A program made the position numbers and the translations under genes. Positions 8,491 to 16,984 of a stretch of DNA of 64,000 bases are shown piece by piece (within the stretch, counting starts at the first letter, position 1; every line of letters begins with the position of its first letter). The notes under the pieces were generated by a model. It saw nothing but the letters and a program-made list of their open reading frames with translations, made no database searches and was not told where the DNA came from. Source of the stretch: an uncultured Acetatifactor sp. (GTDB taxonomy: Bacteria; Bacillota; Clostridia; Lachnospirales; Lachnospiraceae); NCBI GenBank assembly GCA_934426825.1, contig CAKRYI010000007.1, forward strand, positions 1 through 64,000, written 5' to 3'.

Positions 8491-9453
8491 ATGAAAATAG
8501 TAGTGCTTGAGAGAAACAGCGTGGGCACGGATACACCGGTGGACTGTCTGGGAGAGTTCGGTAGCCTTACCTGTTATCCCAATACCGTGACTGTGGAAGA
8601 AGTGCGGGAGCGGGTGAAGGATGCTGACATTATTGTCGCAAACAAGACACCCATGCGGGAGGAGACGTTAAAGGACGCTCCCAATGTAAAGCTGATTTGT
8701 GAGTTTGCCACCGGGTTTGACAACTGCGACCTGGCTTACTGCAAATCCAGAGGAATTAAGGTGGCAAATGTGGTGGACTACTCCACCGCCATGGTGGCGC
8801 AGCACACCTTTACGCTGGCACTGGCGCTGAGCCAGAAATTAATCCATTATGACAACTATGTCAAGTCCGGCGCCTATGCCGCGCAGGACAGATTTTCCAA
8901 CTTTGACCTGCCCTTTACAGAGCTGGACGGCAAGACCTGGGGCATTGTAGGCATGGGCAATATCGGTAAAAGGGTTGCCCGGATTGCCACGGCATTCGGC
9001 TGCAGAGTGATTTTTCACTCCGTCACCGGAAAGAGCACCTGTACGGAATACGAACAGGTGGACAAGGACACCCTGCTTGCGGAGAGCGATGTTTTATCCC
9101 TGCACTGTCCGCTCAGCGACTTATCCCGCAATTATATTGACAGAGAGGCTCTGAAAAAGATGAAAAAGAGCGCGGTTTTGGTCAATGTGGCAAGGGGTCC
9201 GGTGGTGAACAACTCGGATTTGTATGATGCGCTGGTGGCAGGAGAGATTCAGGCAGCAGGACTGGACGTGCTGGAGAAGGAACCGCTCAGGGAGAAAAAT
9301 CCGCTGAGTAAATTCAAGGACAGCACCCGGTTGATTATCACACCTCACCTTGCATGGGCGAGCGTGGAGGCAAGAAACCGGTGCGTGGAAGGCGTGTACC
9401 GCAATATCAAGGCATTCCTACGCGGTGAGGACAGAAATATTGTTAATCTGTAA
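8491..9453 (+). CDS. D-isomer-specific 2-hydroxyacid dehydrogenase
   Basis: This 320-residue NAD-dependent oxidoreductase has the complete family signature: GIVGMGNIGKRVA (Rossmann loop, about residue 150), the catalytic Arg in NVARGPVVN, a Glu in VLEKEPL and the catalytic His in TPHLAW. It probably interconverts a 2-keto acid and a D-2-hydroxy acid. The exact substrate (glycerate/hydroxypyruvate, lactate or other) cannot be told from sequence. I chose the ATG at 8491, with GAAGG upstream, over an in-frame GTG at 8476 that overlaps this ribosome binding site. Confidence 0.85.
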   Translation: MKIVVLERNSVGTDTPVDCLGEFGSLTCYPNTVTVEEVRERVKDADIIVANKTPMREETLKDAPNVKLICEFATGFDNCDLAYCKSRGIKVANVVDYSTAMVAQHTFTLALALSQKLIHYDNYVKSGAYAAQDRFSNFDLPFTELDGKTWGIVGMGNIGKRVARIATAFGCRVIFHSVTGKSTCTEYEQVDKDTLLAESDVLSLHCPLSDLSRNYIDREALKKMKKSAVLVNVARGPVVNNSDLYDALVAGEIQAAGLDVLEKEPLREKNPLSKFKDSTRLIITPHLAWASVEARNRCVEGVYRNIKAFLRGEDRNIVNL

Positions 9454-9534
9454 AAGAAATTCCGTAAGGCGGGACTGCCGGAAACGGCACACCGCATTGC
9501 ACATTTGTGAAAAGTCATTTCGGGACGGAGGAAA

Positions 9535-9559
9535 GATTGAAAAATAAAATTTTTCAATC
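9535..9559. other. AT-rich perfect hairpin
   Basis: GATTGAAAAA and TTTTTCAATC form a perfect 10-bp inverted repeat around a 5-nt loop in the gap after the dehydrogenase gene. It lacks a GC-rich stem, so it is only a weak terminator candidate. Confidence 0.4.
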
Positions 9560-9621
9560 ACGAGATTTGTGTCTGCGCGCACTTGACACAAACTCGCTAT
9601 GCACAAAGAACGTGCGCAGAA

Positions 9622-10062
9622 ATGTGGGAAAAAATGATAGAAAAGATAAAAGAGCTCTGTAAAAAATACGAGGAAATCATAGCCTATCTGATTGTGGGAG
9701 TGCTTACCACCGTTGTATCGTGGGCGGCTAAGTTTCTGGCAAACGCTGTTTTCTTCGGAAACACGATGCACCCCACCAGCTCGCAGAACCTGATTTTAAG
9801 TATTATCAACTGGGTTGCCGGTGTGATTTTTGCATACTTTACCAACCGCAAGTTTGTGTTTAAAAGCAATAAACCCATGCTGAAAGAGTCATTTGATTTT
9901 GTGCTTTCCAGAGTGTCCACGCTGATACTGGACACGGTGGTGATGCAGCTTTTGGGCAATGTCATGGGAATTAACGTGGTAATCGCAACCTTTATTTCCG
10001 CGGTGCTGGTTATCGTTGCCAACTATGTATTCAGCAAATTGTTTGTCTTTAAGAAAAAGTAG
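9622..10062 (+). CDS. GtrA family membrane protein
   Basis: The protein is about 146 residues and has four membrane segments. It carries the GtrA-family features YLIVGVLTTVVSW near the start, NWVAGVIFAYFTNRKFVFKS in the middle and a C-terminal NYVFSKLFVFKKK. GtrA proteins are thought to help move polyprenyl-linked sugars across the membrane for cell-surface glycosylation. No glycosyltransferase is adjacent. The start is uncertain: ATG codons at 9622 and 9634 both lack a strong ribosome binding site. Confidence 0.8.
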   Translation: MWEKMIEKIKELCKKYEEIIAYLIVGVLTTVVSWAAKFLANAVFFGNTMHPTSSQNLILSIINWVAGVIFAYFTNRKFVFKSNKPMLKESFDFVLSRVSTLILDTVVMQLLGNVMGINVVIATFISAVLVIVANYVFSKLFVFKKK

Positions 10063-10104
10063 AGAAGAAAAGGAAAGAAAGTGAATCCCATACAGGGTTG
10101 TAAG

Positions 10105-10146
10105 AACAGGGTAACTCCGCAGATAACGGGGCTGCCCTGTTTTTTG
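10105..10146 (+). terminator. Terminator after the GtrA gene
   Basis: AACAGGG and CCCTGTT form the stem, followed by a run of six T. Confidence 0.65.
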
Positions 10147-10267
10147 CGCGCTTTGCGACACCTGTTATGATTCTTCCGGTGAACAGAAAACGAACAAGCG
10201 GTTTGGCAAAAATGCACAAAAACAAGGTGCTAAGTTTTGTTATCTGTACAAAAAAACAAATCACGTA

Positions 10268-10319
10268 TTGTAAAAACGTTTTTACTGTGGTATATTATAG
10301 CCAGTAAAAACGTTTTTAT
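10268..10319 (+). promoter_or_regulatory. ABC-operon promoter with twin LacI-type operators
   Basis: The promoter is TTGTAA (10268-10273), a 17-nt spacer and TATATT (10291-10296). Operator 1, the perfect palindrome GTAAAAACGTTTTTAC (10270-10285), covers the -35 and spacer. Operator 2, GTAAAAACGTTTTTAT (10304-10319), covers the likely start site. Their centres are 34 bp apart. The central CG and symmetry fit a LacI-family repressor, most likely the product of the gene at 14697. The rest of the 10063-10440 gap holds the GtrA terminator and an untranslated leader with a ribosome binding site. Confidence 0.8.
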
Positions 10320-10440
10320 TTTTTAAAAAGGCAGTAACATTGTTTACAAGGCATATTCCCATACAGAGATGAAGCCTGAACAGATGACAGTTATATAGTT
10401 ATATAAAGGGAGTTTATTATGAAGAAGCAGGAGGAAATTT

Positions 10441-11934
10441 ATGAGTAGCGTAGCGAAGAGTCAGAAACAAAGTAAATTTGACTGCATCGAAAATGTGTAC
10501 GCGGGAAAGAAACTTGGGGTATGGATTGTGACAGCCATTGCGGCACTCAGTCTGATTTTGATTTTACCCTTTGTGAAATGGATTCATGTGGTAAACGCCG
10601 ACGCACTGTTCCAGAGTCTTGGTGTCAAGGACTTATCTATGATGAAGAGCGGCTACACGGTATTTGATGCACTGTCCTTTGTGCAGTACGGAAATGCAGG
10701 AGCGCTGGGGTTGTTCGCCATGATTTTACTGCTGGTTGCAGTTGCGGCGGTATACTTTCAGGTATGTCTCATTTTCAAAGTACTTTGCAACCGCAAGAAC
10801 AAGAAAGGAAACCTTGGACTGTACGGAACCGCAGAGGCGTGTATGCTGTTTAATATGTTTGTAAGCATCACAGCCGTTGCCTACGGAATCTTTTCCAATT
10901 CCAAGTTTGGAATGACCGGTTTTTCCGTTTCCCCGGTGGTGTACCTCATTCTGGTAATCAATATCATCGGATTTGTGGCAGTCAAGAGATTACAGGTAAA
11001 CGAGAGAGCGCTGTACCATGAGCATGGTCTCTGGAAGGAACTGAAAAAGAACTGGGTATTGTTTGCAATGCTGATACCTACTTTTGTTTATCTGATGATT
11101 AACAACTACCTGCCCATGATTGGTGCTTACTACGCGTTCACCAATTTCAATTTCCGCGACGGATTGTGGGCAAGCCCCTTTGTCGGATTTAAGAACTTTG
11201 AGTTTTTGATAAAGGCAGATTTGTTTCGACTGACAAGAAACACCATCCTTTACAATCTGGTGTTCATTGTTCTCGGTAACGTTTTGCAGATTGTATTTGC
11301 AATCTTTGTAAGTCAGGTGAGCCGCAAGTGGTTTAAAAAGACTTCCCAGACTTTGATGTTCATGCCTTACTTTGTATCCTTCGTTATTTTGAAGGTTATT
11401 ATCTACAACGTATTTGAGTATCAGTACGGTGTTATCAACACAGTGATTGTAGCGCTGGGAGGAGACAGAATCGACTTCTACAACACTCCTGCTTACTGGC
11501 CGTTTTTGATTACCGCATTCTATATCTGGAAAAACATCGGATACGGAATGGTTGTGTATCTGGCAACGATTATGGGAATCGACGCCGAGATGTACGATGC
11601 GGCAAAGGTGGACGGAGCGAATATTTTCCAGCAGATTCGATACATAACGCTTCCTCAGTTGAAGCCCACTTTCATCATCCTGCTTTTGTACGCACTGGGC
11701 GGTATCATGAAGGGACAGTTTGAATTGTTCTACCAGATGATTGGAAATAACGGAGTGCTCTTCAATATCACGGATATTATCGACACCTATGTATACCGAA
11801 TCACAATGACACAGCCTCTGAGTATCGGACTTGGTACTGCGGCAGGTTTGTACCAGTCCCTGTTTGGATTTGTACTGATTGTTCTTGTGAACTGGGTAGT
11901 GAAGAAAAAGAATCCGGATTACGCATTATTCTAA
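10441..11934 (+). CDS. Sugar ABC transporter permease with N-terminal membrane extension (LplB-like)
   Basis: The C-terminal 300 residues are a CUT1-family permease like LplB. They begin at about KKNWVLFAMLIPTFVYLMINNYLP, and the EAA loop AAKVDGANIFQQIRYITLPQLKP contacts the ATPase. In front are about 190 extra residues with four hydrophobic segments and no soluble domain. The usual LplB homologue is about 300 residues, so this is a fused or extended form. AGGAGG lies just upstream of the ATG. It starts the operon with a second permease 19 bp later and a binding protein. No ATPase gene is present, as is common for CUT1 systems served by a shared MsmK-type ATPase. Confidence 0.85.
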   Translation: MSSVAKSQKQSKFDCIENVYAGKKLGVWIVTAIAALSLILILPFVKWIHVVNADALFQSLGVKDLSMMKSGYTVFDALSFVQYGNAGALGLFAMILLLVAVAAVYFQVCLIFKVLCNRKNKKGNLGLYGTAEACMLFNMFVSITAVAYGIFSNSKFGMTGFSVSPVVYLILVINIIGFVAVKRLQVNERALYHEHGLWKELKKNWVLFAMLIPTFVYLMINNYLPMIGAYYAFTNFNFRDGLWASPFVGFKNFEFLIKADLFRLTRNTILYNLVFIVLGNVLQIVFAIFVSQVSRKWFKKTSQTLMFMPYFVSFVILKVIIYNVFEYQYGVINTVIVALGGDRIDFYNTPAYWPFLITAFYIWKNIGYGMVVYLATIMGIDAEMYDAAKVDGANIFQQIRYITLPQLKPTFIILLLYALGGIMKGQFELFYQMIGNNGVLFNITDIIDTYVYRITMTQPLSIGLGTAAGLYQSLFGFVLIVLVNWVVKKKNPDYALF

Positions 11935-11953
11935 GGAAAGGAGCATGTAGATT

Positions 11954-12844
11954 ATGAAAATCAAGAAAGCACCGTCCACAGTGATTTTTAATATTGTAAG
12001 TTACACACTGTTGACATTAGGTTCCATTATTTGTGTGGTTCCCTTCATCATGATTCTATCGGGTTCCTTCACGGATAACGCAACGATTTTGACAGAGGGC
12101 TACAGCCTGTTGCCCAGAGATTTCACCTTACAGGCATATAAGACCATCTTCAAGGCGCCGCAGGACATCCTGCAGGCATACAAGATGACCATTTACTATA
12201 CGGCAGTCGGTACCTTTTTTGGACTGTTCATGATTACCATGACGGCATATGTCATTTCCAGAAAGGAATTCAAATACCGTAACACGGTATCCTTTCTGAT
12301 TTACTTTACCAGTATCTTTGGAGGAGGAATGATTCCCTGGTATCTGATGTACTCCAGTGTACTGGGACTGAAAGGCTCCACCCTTGCTATCTGGTTCCCG
12401 GCATTGCTGACACCGTTTTTGGTTATTCTGATGAGAACCTTTATCGTGGGAAGTGTGCCGGACGCTATTACCGAGTCCGCCAAGATTGACGGTGCAGGAC
12501 ATATCACTATCTTTTTGAAAATTGTAATGCCTGTCCTGGGACCCGGACTTGCAACCATCGGACTTTTCCTGGCACTGGGCTACTGGAATGACTGGTATCG
12601 TTCCTCCATGTTCAGTACCGATTCCACTACATGGGAATTGCAGTTCTATTTATACGATATGTTAAACGCAACACAGGCATTAAAGCAGATGTCACAGAAC
12701 AGCAGCATCTCCACCGCAGATTTGCCCACACAGGCAGTAAAACTGGCGATGGCGGTCGTTGCAACCGGACCGGTATTGTTATTCTATCCGTTTGTACAGA
12801 AATATTTCGTATCCGGTATTACAGTCGGAGCCGTAAAAGGCTAA
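11954..12844 (+). CDS. Sugar ABC transporter permease (LplC-like)
   Basis: This 296-residue CUT1 permease has the normal length and about six membrane segments. The EAA loop is ESAKIDGAGHITIFLKIVMPVLGP at about residue 175, followed by the typical GYWNDWYRSSMF. It should form the heterodimeric channel with the preceding permease. AAAGGAG lies upstream of the ATG. The gap to the binding-protein gene is 88 bp and carries GGGGAGGA and GGAAAGGAAGG stretches. Confidence 0.9.
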   Translation: MKIKKAPSTVIFNIVSYTLLTLGSIICVVPFIMILSGSFTDNATILTEGYSLLPRDFTLQAYKTIFKAPQDILQAYKMTIYYTAVGTFFGLFMITMTAYVISRKEFKYRNTVSFLIYFTSIFGGGMIPWYLMYSSVLGLKGSTLAIWFPALLTPFLVILMRTFIVGSVPDAITESAKIDGAGHITIFLKIVMPVLGPGLATIGLFLALGYWNDWYRSSMFSTDSTTWELQFYLYDMLNATQALKQMSQNSSISTADLPTQAVKLAMAVVATGPVLLFYPFVQKYFVSGITVGAVKG

Positions 12845-12932
12845 AAAACAGGTTATTGAAGCATTGTGCTTTGGTAATAAACAACAACGTGTTTCGTTGG
12901 GGAGGACCAACGGGAAAGGAAGGATTACTATT

Positions 12933-14549
12933 ATGAAGAGTAAAAAGTTATTGAGCCTGTTGTTAGCAGGTACCATGGTAGCTTCTCTTGCCGCTTGCGG
13001 CGGAAAAGAAACCCAGACTACCCCCTCTACAGATTCTGCAGCTACTACTGAGAGCACTGCAGGAACCACTGAGGATACAACAGGAGACAACGGTGCAGCC
13101 GCACTCGACACCTCTGAGAGAGTTGATCTGGTGTTCTATGTAATGGGTGATGCACCCGCTGATGAGCAGGCAGTTGAGGATGCCCTGAATGAGAAATTGC
13201 TGGAGAAAGCAAACGCAACTATCGATTTCCAGTTTTCCACATGGACCGATTTCCAGCAGAAATACAGCCTGGAAATGACCTCCGGACAGGCAGACCTGAT
13301 TTATATTGCAAACTGGCTGAACTATGGTCAGCTCGCTAAATCCGGCGCATTCCTTGAGCTGGATGAAATGCTTGACACGGTAGCGCCTGAGTTGAAGGCT
13401 CTGGTTGGTGAAAATCAGTTGACCATGTGCTCCGTTGACGGAAATGTTTACGCAGTTCCCAATGCGTGGCCTGAGTATGTATGTAACGGTTTCAAATATC
13501 GTGAAGATTTGAGAAAACAGTTTGATTTGCCCGTTCCCAACACCCTTGAGAACGTAGAGGCTTACTTCCTTGGAATTCAGGAGAATATGCCGAATCAGGG
13601 TATTCTGACCTGTACCACTGAGGAGAGTCAGGGAACCCAGACTGCCTTCGATGCAGCTTGGATGCTGAACTTCAAATACCCTTGGGTTTACACCAATGGT
13701 TTGAACTATGGTCTTGCTGCAAACTATGATACCCCTTCTGATGTATATGATTACTGGTTCTCAGATGACTTCGTAGAAGATATGAAGTTAATGAAGAAAT
13801 GGGCTGATTACGGCTTCTGGTCCAAGAGTGCACTTTCCGATACCAACGACAGCGAGGCTTACAAGACCGGTCTGTGTGTAGCAGAAGTTGCAGGACAGAA
13901 CCCTAACAAGCAGATTACAGCAATTAACGACTTTGAGGATGCCGGCGAAGGCTGGGAGTCCGCTTACATTGCTTACGGCGAGACCACCGGAGTTATCTTC
14001 CCTGCACATGCAACCCAGAACGGTACTGCAATCGTAAGAGGCTGCAAGAACCCTGAGCGTGCTCTGTATGTATTACAGCTGTTAATGTGTGACAAAGAAC
14101 TTAACGACATCGTTTCCTATGGTATTGAAGGAACTCACTACGAAATCGATGCAGACGGATTCTATGAGAATCTTTCCACCGACTTCCCTTATGAAGGCTT
14201 CAATACATGGGGTCTGAGAAATGGCGACTACAAGCTGTTACAGCCTACCGACGTTGCTCTGAACGAGATGTTTGAGAAGTACGAAGCACTCGGCAGCAAG
14301 ACCAAATTCCCCAACACCGATATTTACAACGGATTTACCGAGGATTATGAGTCTTACGCAGCAGAGAGAACCGCTGTTACCAACATTATGAGACAGTACC
14401 TTGCTCCTTTGCAGGCAGGTCTGGTATCTGATGTAGATGCAGCAGTAGAAGAGTTCCGCACCAAGGTTAAGGACGCAGGTCTTGATGTTGTTCGTGACGG
14501 TTACACCGAGCAGTGGAAAGCATACTGCGACGAGTACGGATACAAGTAA
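12933..14549 (+). CDS. Sugar ABC transporter substrate-binding lipoprotein (LplA-like)
   Basis: The 538-residue precursor has a type II signal peptide, with basic MKSKK, a hydrophobic core and lipobox SLAAC giving acylated Cys22. A Thr/Ser/Glu-rich linker (about 25-60) and a large family-1 solute-binding domain follow. It is the outer-surface receptor for the two permeases. LplA-type proteins usually bind oligosaccharides or uronides; the ligand here is unknown. I chose the ATG at 12933 over an earlier in-frame codon because it starts the signal peptide and has AAAGGA upstream. A terminator follows. Confidence 0.9.
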   Translation: MKSKKLLSLLLAGTMVASLAACGGKETQTTPSTDSAATTESTAGTTEDTTGDNGAAALDTSERVDLVFYVMGDAPADEQAVEDALNEKLLEKANATIDFQFSTWTDFQQKYSLEMTSGQADLIYIANWLNYGQLAKSGAFLELDEMLDTVAPELKALVGENQLTMCSVDGNVYAVPNAWPEYVCNGFKYREDLRKQFDLPVPNTLENVEAYFLGIQENMPNQGILTCTTEESQGTQTAFDAAWMLNFKYPWVYTNGLNYGLAANYDTPSDVYDYWFSDDFVEDMKLMKKWADYGFWSKSALSDTNDSEAYKTGLCVAEVAGQNPNKQITAINDFEDAGEGWESAYIAYGETTGVIFPAHATQNGTAIVRGCKNPERALYVLQLLMCDKELNDIVSYGIEGTHYEIDADGFYENLSTDFPYEGFNTWGLRNGDYKLLQPTDVALNEMFEKYEALGSKTKFPNTDIYNGFTEDYESYAAERTAVTNIMRQYLAPLQAGLVSDVDAAVEEFRTKVKDAGLDVVRDGYTEQWKAYCDEYGYK

Positions 14550-14576
14550 GTTGTTCCACAACTGAAAAAGATAAGG

Positions 14577-14604
14577 ACAACCGGCGTTTTGCCGGTTGTT
14601 TTTA
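14577..14604 (+). terminator. Terminator of the sugar ABC operon
   Basis: ACAACCGGC and GCCGGTTGT pair perfectly around a GTTTT loop and are followed by TTTTTAT. Confidence 0.9.
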
Positions 14605-14628
14605 TAAGAACGATTTGAAAACTAGGTA

Positions 14629-14658
14629 CTTGCGCAGACTGACGCAAGCGTTTATACT
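14629..14658 (+). promoter_or_regulatory. Promoter of the lacI-type gene
   Basis: TTGCGC (14630-14635), a 17-nt spacer and TATACT (14653-14658). An inverted repeat CTTGCG/CGCAAG (14629-14634, 14643-14648) overlaps the -35. It does not resemble the AT-rich operators of the ABC operon. Confidence 0.6.
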
Positions 14659-14696
14659 AGGTTCATTGAGAAGTATTACTAAGGAGACTAATATCC

Positions 14697-15692
14697 ATGG
14701 GAAAAGTAACAATAAAGGACGTGGCGAGAGAGGCGGGGGTATCGATTTCTACGGTTTCCAATGCACTGAACGGGGTGGATGTGCTGAAACCGGAGACGAA
14801 AGAACACATTTTGGAAGTGGCAAACAGGATGAAATATATCCCCAACCTGAACGGAAGGAACCTGAAATCAAAGGCGACCAAGGTTATCGGGTTGTTTACC
14901 ACATCCCTGAAAGGACCGTATTTCGCAGCCCTTGCAGACCGCATTTTCTGGGAGTGCAAAAAATATGGATACGAATTAAACATTTTTGTCACTTGGGAAA
15001 GTAAGTCCGCTATGAACAGCATTTTGGGGAGACGCGTGGACGGCTGTGTGGTTTTGTCTGAGGATGTGGATGAAAGAGGCGCCGAGCAGATTCAGGAGCA
15101 GGAAATTCCTACGGTATTTTTGGACAGGGAATGGAAGAGCAACCGGATTGCCAGCGTTCTGTTTGACTCCTACAGAGCGGGAGTAGATGCAGCTGAATTT
15201 ATGCTTTCTCATGGAATGAAGAATCTGTGTTATATCCGCGGTGTTTTGAATAACTACGACTCCATTGAGCGTGAGCGGGGATTTAAGGAGCGTCTGGCAA
15301 AAGAGGGAATTGAGCTTGACCCGGAATACATTATAGAAGGTGGATTCGACAGGGAAATGGCGCATGAATCCATGCTGCAGTTCATAGGGAGAGGATTGCC
15401 GCTGCCGGAGGCAATATTTGCCGGAAACGACTTGAGCGCTTTCGGTGTGATAGATGCGTTGACGGAGTCCGGGTACAAGGTGCCGCAGGATCTCATTGTA
15501 CTTGGTGTGGATGATATTGAAGAGTGTAGCTGGTACACGCCGAAGCTGTCTACCTTAAAGACTGACTTTGAAAAAGAAGGCGTGGTTGCTGTGGAGAAGC
15601 TGGTGAAAATGATTAACGGTGAGGAGTCCGGAGAAATTATTAAACTGCCGGGACACCTGATAGAACGGGAATCCACACAGCTTGCAAAATAG
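14697..15692 (+). CDS. LacI family transcriptional regulator
   Basis: This 331-residue protein begins with a LacI helix-turn-helix (TIKDVAREAGVSISTVSNALNG in total, residues 4-25). The hinge helix and a periplasmic-binding-protein-like effector domain follow, with ASVLFDSYRAGVDAAEFML, AIFAGNDLSAFG and LGVDDIEE. It lies 147 bp downstream of the ABC operon on the same strand but has its own promoter. I infer that it represses the ABC operon through the twin palindromes at 10270 and 10304, relieved by the imported sugar. No matching palindrome was seen at its own promoter. Confidence 0.9.
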   Translation: MGKVTIKDVAREAGVSISTVSNALNGVDVLKPETKEHILEVANRMKYIPNLNGRNLKSKATKVIGLFTTSLKGPYFAALADRIFWECKKYGYELNIFVTWESKSAMNSILGRRVDGCVVLSEDVDERGAEQIQEQEIPTVFLDREWKSNRIASVLFDSYRAGVDAAEFMLSHGMKNLCYIRGVLNNYDSIERERGFKERLAKEGIELDPEYIIEGGFDREMAHESMLQFIGRGLPLPEAIFAGNDLSAFGVIDALTESGYKVPQDLIVLGVDDIEECSWYTPKLSTLKTDFEKEGVVAVEKLVKMINGEESGEIIKLPGHLIERESTQLAK

Positions 15693-15720
15693 AAACAGAA
15701 TGTGCTTAAAAGCAGATACA

Positions 15721-15760
15721 GAAAGAGAGGATGCGGAAATCAAACCGCTTCCTCTCTTTC
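15721..15760. terminator. Long hairpin between lacI-type gene and reverse rubrerythrin
   Basis: GAAAGAGAGGATGCGG and CCGCTTCCTCTCTTTC form a 16-bp stem with one mismatch around an 8-nt loop. It lies between convergent genes and probably ends transcription, although there is no long T run on either side. Confidence 0.55.
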
Positions 15761-15815
15761 GCGTTATAGTTCATGGCAATTAACTTTTTAATTTCAATTG
15801 GAAAGGTTTTACTCT

Positions 15816-16355
15816 TTAACCGAAGTATCTCTTAAGCAGACCTTCAAAAGCCTTTCCGTGTCTAGCTTCATCGCGGGCCATTTCATGCACGGTATCGTGA
15901 ATAGCGTCCAGATTTAACTCTTTTGCTCGTTTGGCAAGATTTGCTTTGCCGGCAGTAGCACCGTTCTCTGCATCCACTCTCATCTGCAGGTTTTTCTTGG
16001 TGGAATCGGTTACTACCTCACCCAACAGCTCTGCAAACTTGGCAGCGTGTTCTGCTTCCTCGAAAGCAGCTTTCTCCCAGTAAGCGCCGATTTCAGGATA
16101 GCCTTCTCTGTAGGCAACTCTTGCCATTGCAAGATACATACCAACCTCGGAGCACTCGCCCTCGAAGTTTGCGCGAAGGTCGCTGATAATGTCTTCCGGT
16201 GCGCCTTTGGCAACACCTACCACATGCTCTGCAGCCCATGTCTTCTCCCCGGACTGCTCGGTAAACTTAGAAGCGGGAGCGTGGCAGATAGGGCACTCCT
16301 CCGGTGCAGAATCTCCTTCATGAACATAACCACATACTTGACATACAAATTTCAT
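15816..16355 (-). CDS. Reverse rubrerythrin (NADH peroxidase)
   Basis: This 179-residue protein has the rubredoxin domain at the N-terminus (CQVCGYVHEG and CPICHAPASKF). The ferritin-like diiron domain follows (EVGMYLAMARVAYREGYPE, EEAEHAAKF, DEARHGKAFEGLL). This order defines reverse rubrerythrin, which reduces hydrogen peroxide and oxygen in clostridia. The ATG at 16355 lies 8 bp after GGAG; an ATG at 16361 overlaps the perR stop as ATGA but is too close to that site. It is the second gene of the perR operon, so it should be induced by peroxide. Confidence 0.92.
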   Translation of the reverse strand: MKFVCQVCGYVHEGDSAPEECPICHAPASKFTEQSGEKTWAAEHVVGVAKGAPEDIISDLRANFEGECSEVGMYLAMARVAYREGYPEIGAYWEKAAFEEAEHAAKFAELLGEVVTDSTKKNLQMRVDAENGATAGKANLAKRAKELNLDAIHDTVHEMARDEARHGKAFEGLLKRYFG

Positions 16356-16357
16356 AC

Positions 16358-16756
16358 TCATTTCTCCTTTTCTTTTTTTAACATACAGTTTTTGCAGATT
16401 CCGTAAAAATATGTTACATGACCTGCAATTGTTCCATCAAAGCCTGCGCTTGCCACATCGGTAATGGATTCAATGCTTTCCATCTTTAAATCAATGACAC
16501 TGCCGCACTCCGTACAAATAAAATGATAGTGCGGTGAGGTGTCCGCATCAAAGTGGTCAACACCGTCGCCTAAGCGTAAGCGCTGGATTTCCCCAAGGTC
16601 AGCTAACAATGTCAGATTGCGGTACACCGTTCCCAGACTGATGTTGGGATTCTGTTGCCGCACATTCATATAGACAACATCGGCTGTGGGGTGATCCTTA
16701 CGTCCCATCAGAAAGGACAGAATCATTTCACGCTGTTTACTACGTTTTAGAGTCAT
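16358..16756 (-). CDS. perR: Fur family regulator, PerR-like
   Basis: This 132-residue Fur-family repressor has a winged helix (SLGTVYRNLTLLADLGEI). The metal-binding region is SPHYHFICTECGSVIDL with a second CxxC (CKNC) near the end, for structural zinc. The coupling to reverse rubrerythrin identifies it as a probable peroxide sensor rather than an iron or zinc regulator. Its stop overlaps the start region of the rubrerythrin gene. A near-perfect 7-1-7 palindrome just after its own -10 suggests autoregulation. Confidence 0.85.
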   Translation of the reverse strand: MTLKRSKQREMILSFLMGRKDHPTADVVYMNVRQQNPNISLGTVYRNLTLLADLGEIQRLRLGDGVDHFDADTSPHYHFICTECGSVIDLKMESIESITDVASAGFDGTIAGHVTYFYGICKNCMLKKEKEK

Positions 16757-16778
16757 TTACTCTCCTTTCAAATAGAAA

Positions 16779-16826
16779 TAGGAATCATTACTAATATTAA
16801 TATAACACAAATTTTACGATTGTCAA
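16779..16826 (-). promoter_or_regulatory. perR promoter with Fur/PerR-type operator
   Basis: On the minus strand, TTGACA, a 16-nt spacer and TATATT. The palindrome TAGTAAT-G-ATTCCTA (16779-16793), with 6 of 7 symmetric pairs, lies immediately after the -10 and fits the 7-1-7 layout of Fur-family boxes. Confidence 0.65.
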
Positions 16827-16836
16827 TATCTTTTTT

Positions 16837-16876
16837 GAAAAAAATGACCATACCTTTCATATAGAAGTATGGTCAT
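16837..16876 (-). terminator. Terminator of nrdD
   Basis: Read on the minus strand, ATGACCATAC and GTATGGTCAT form a perfect 10-bp stem followed by a run of T. It lies about 110 bp after the nrdD stop codon. Confidence 0.85.
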
Positions 16877-16984
16877 TCACGAAACACTTATTTTAAATGT
16901 TGGGGCATATCAAAACACACTCACCCCAATTTTTTCTTCTATTAATATATAATAACAGAAATCATACAACTTTAAAATCAAAGA

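Noticed and set aside
14629..14648. Third operator for the LacI-type repressor at its own promoter
   Set aside because: The CTTGCG/CGCAAG repeat is unlike the AT-rich palindromes at 10270 and 10304.
16359..16361. ATG of reverse rubrerythrin overlapping the perR stop (ATGA)
   Set aside because: It is only two bases from the AGGAG site; the ATG at 16355 has an 8-base spacing.
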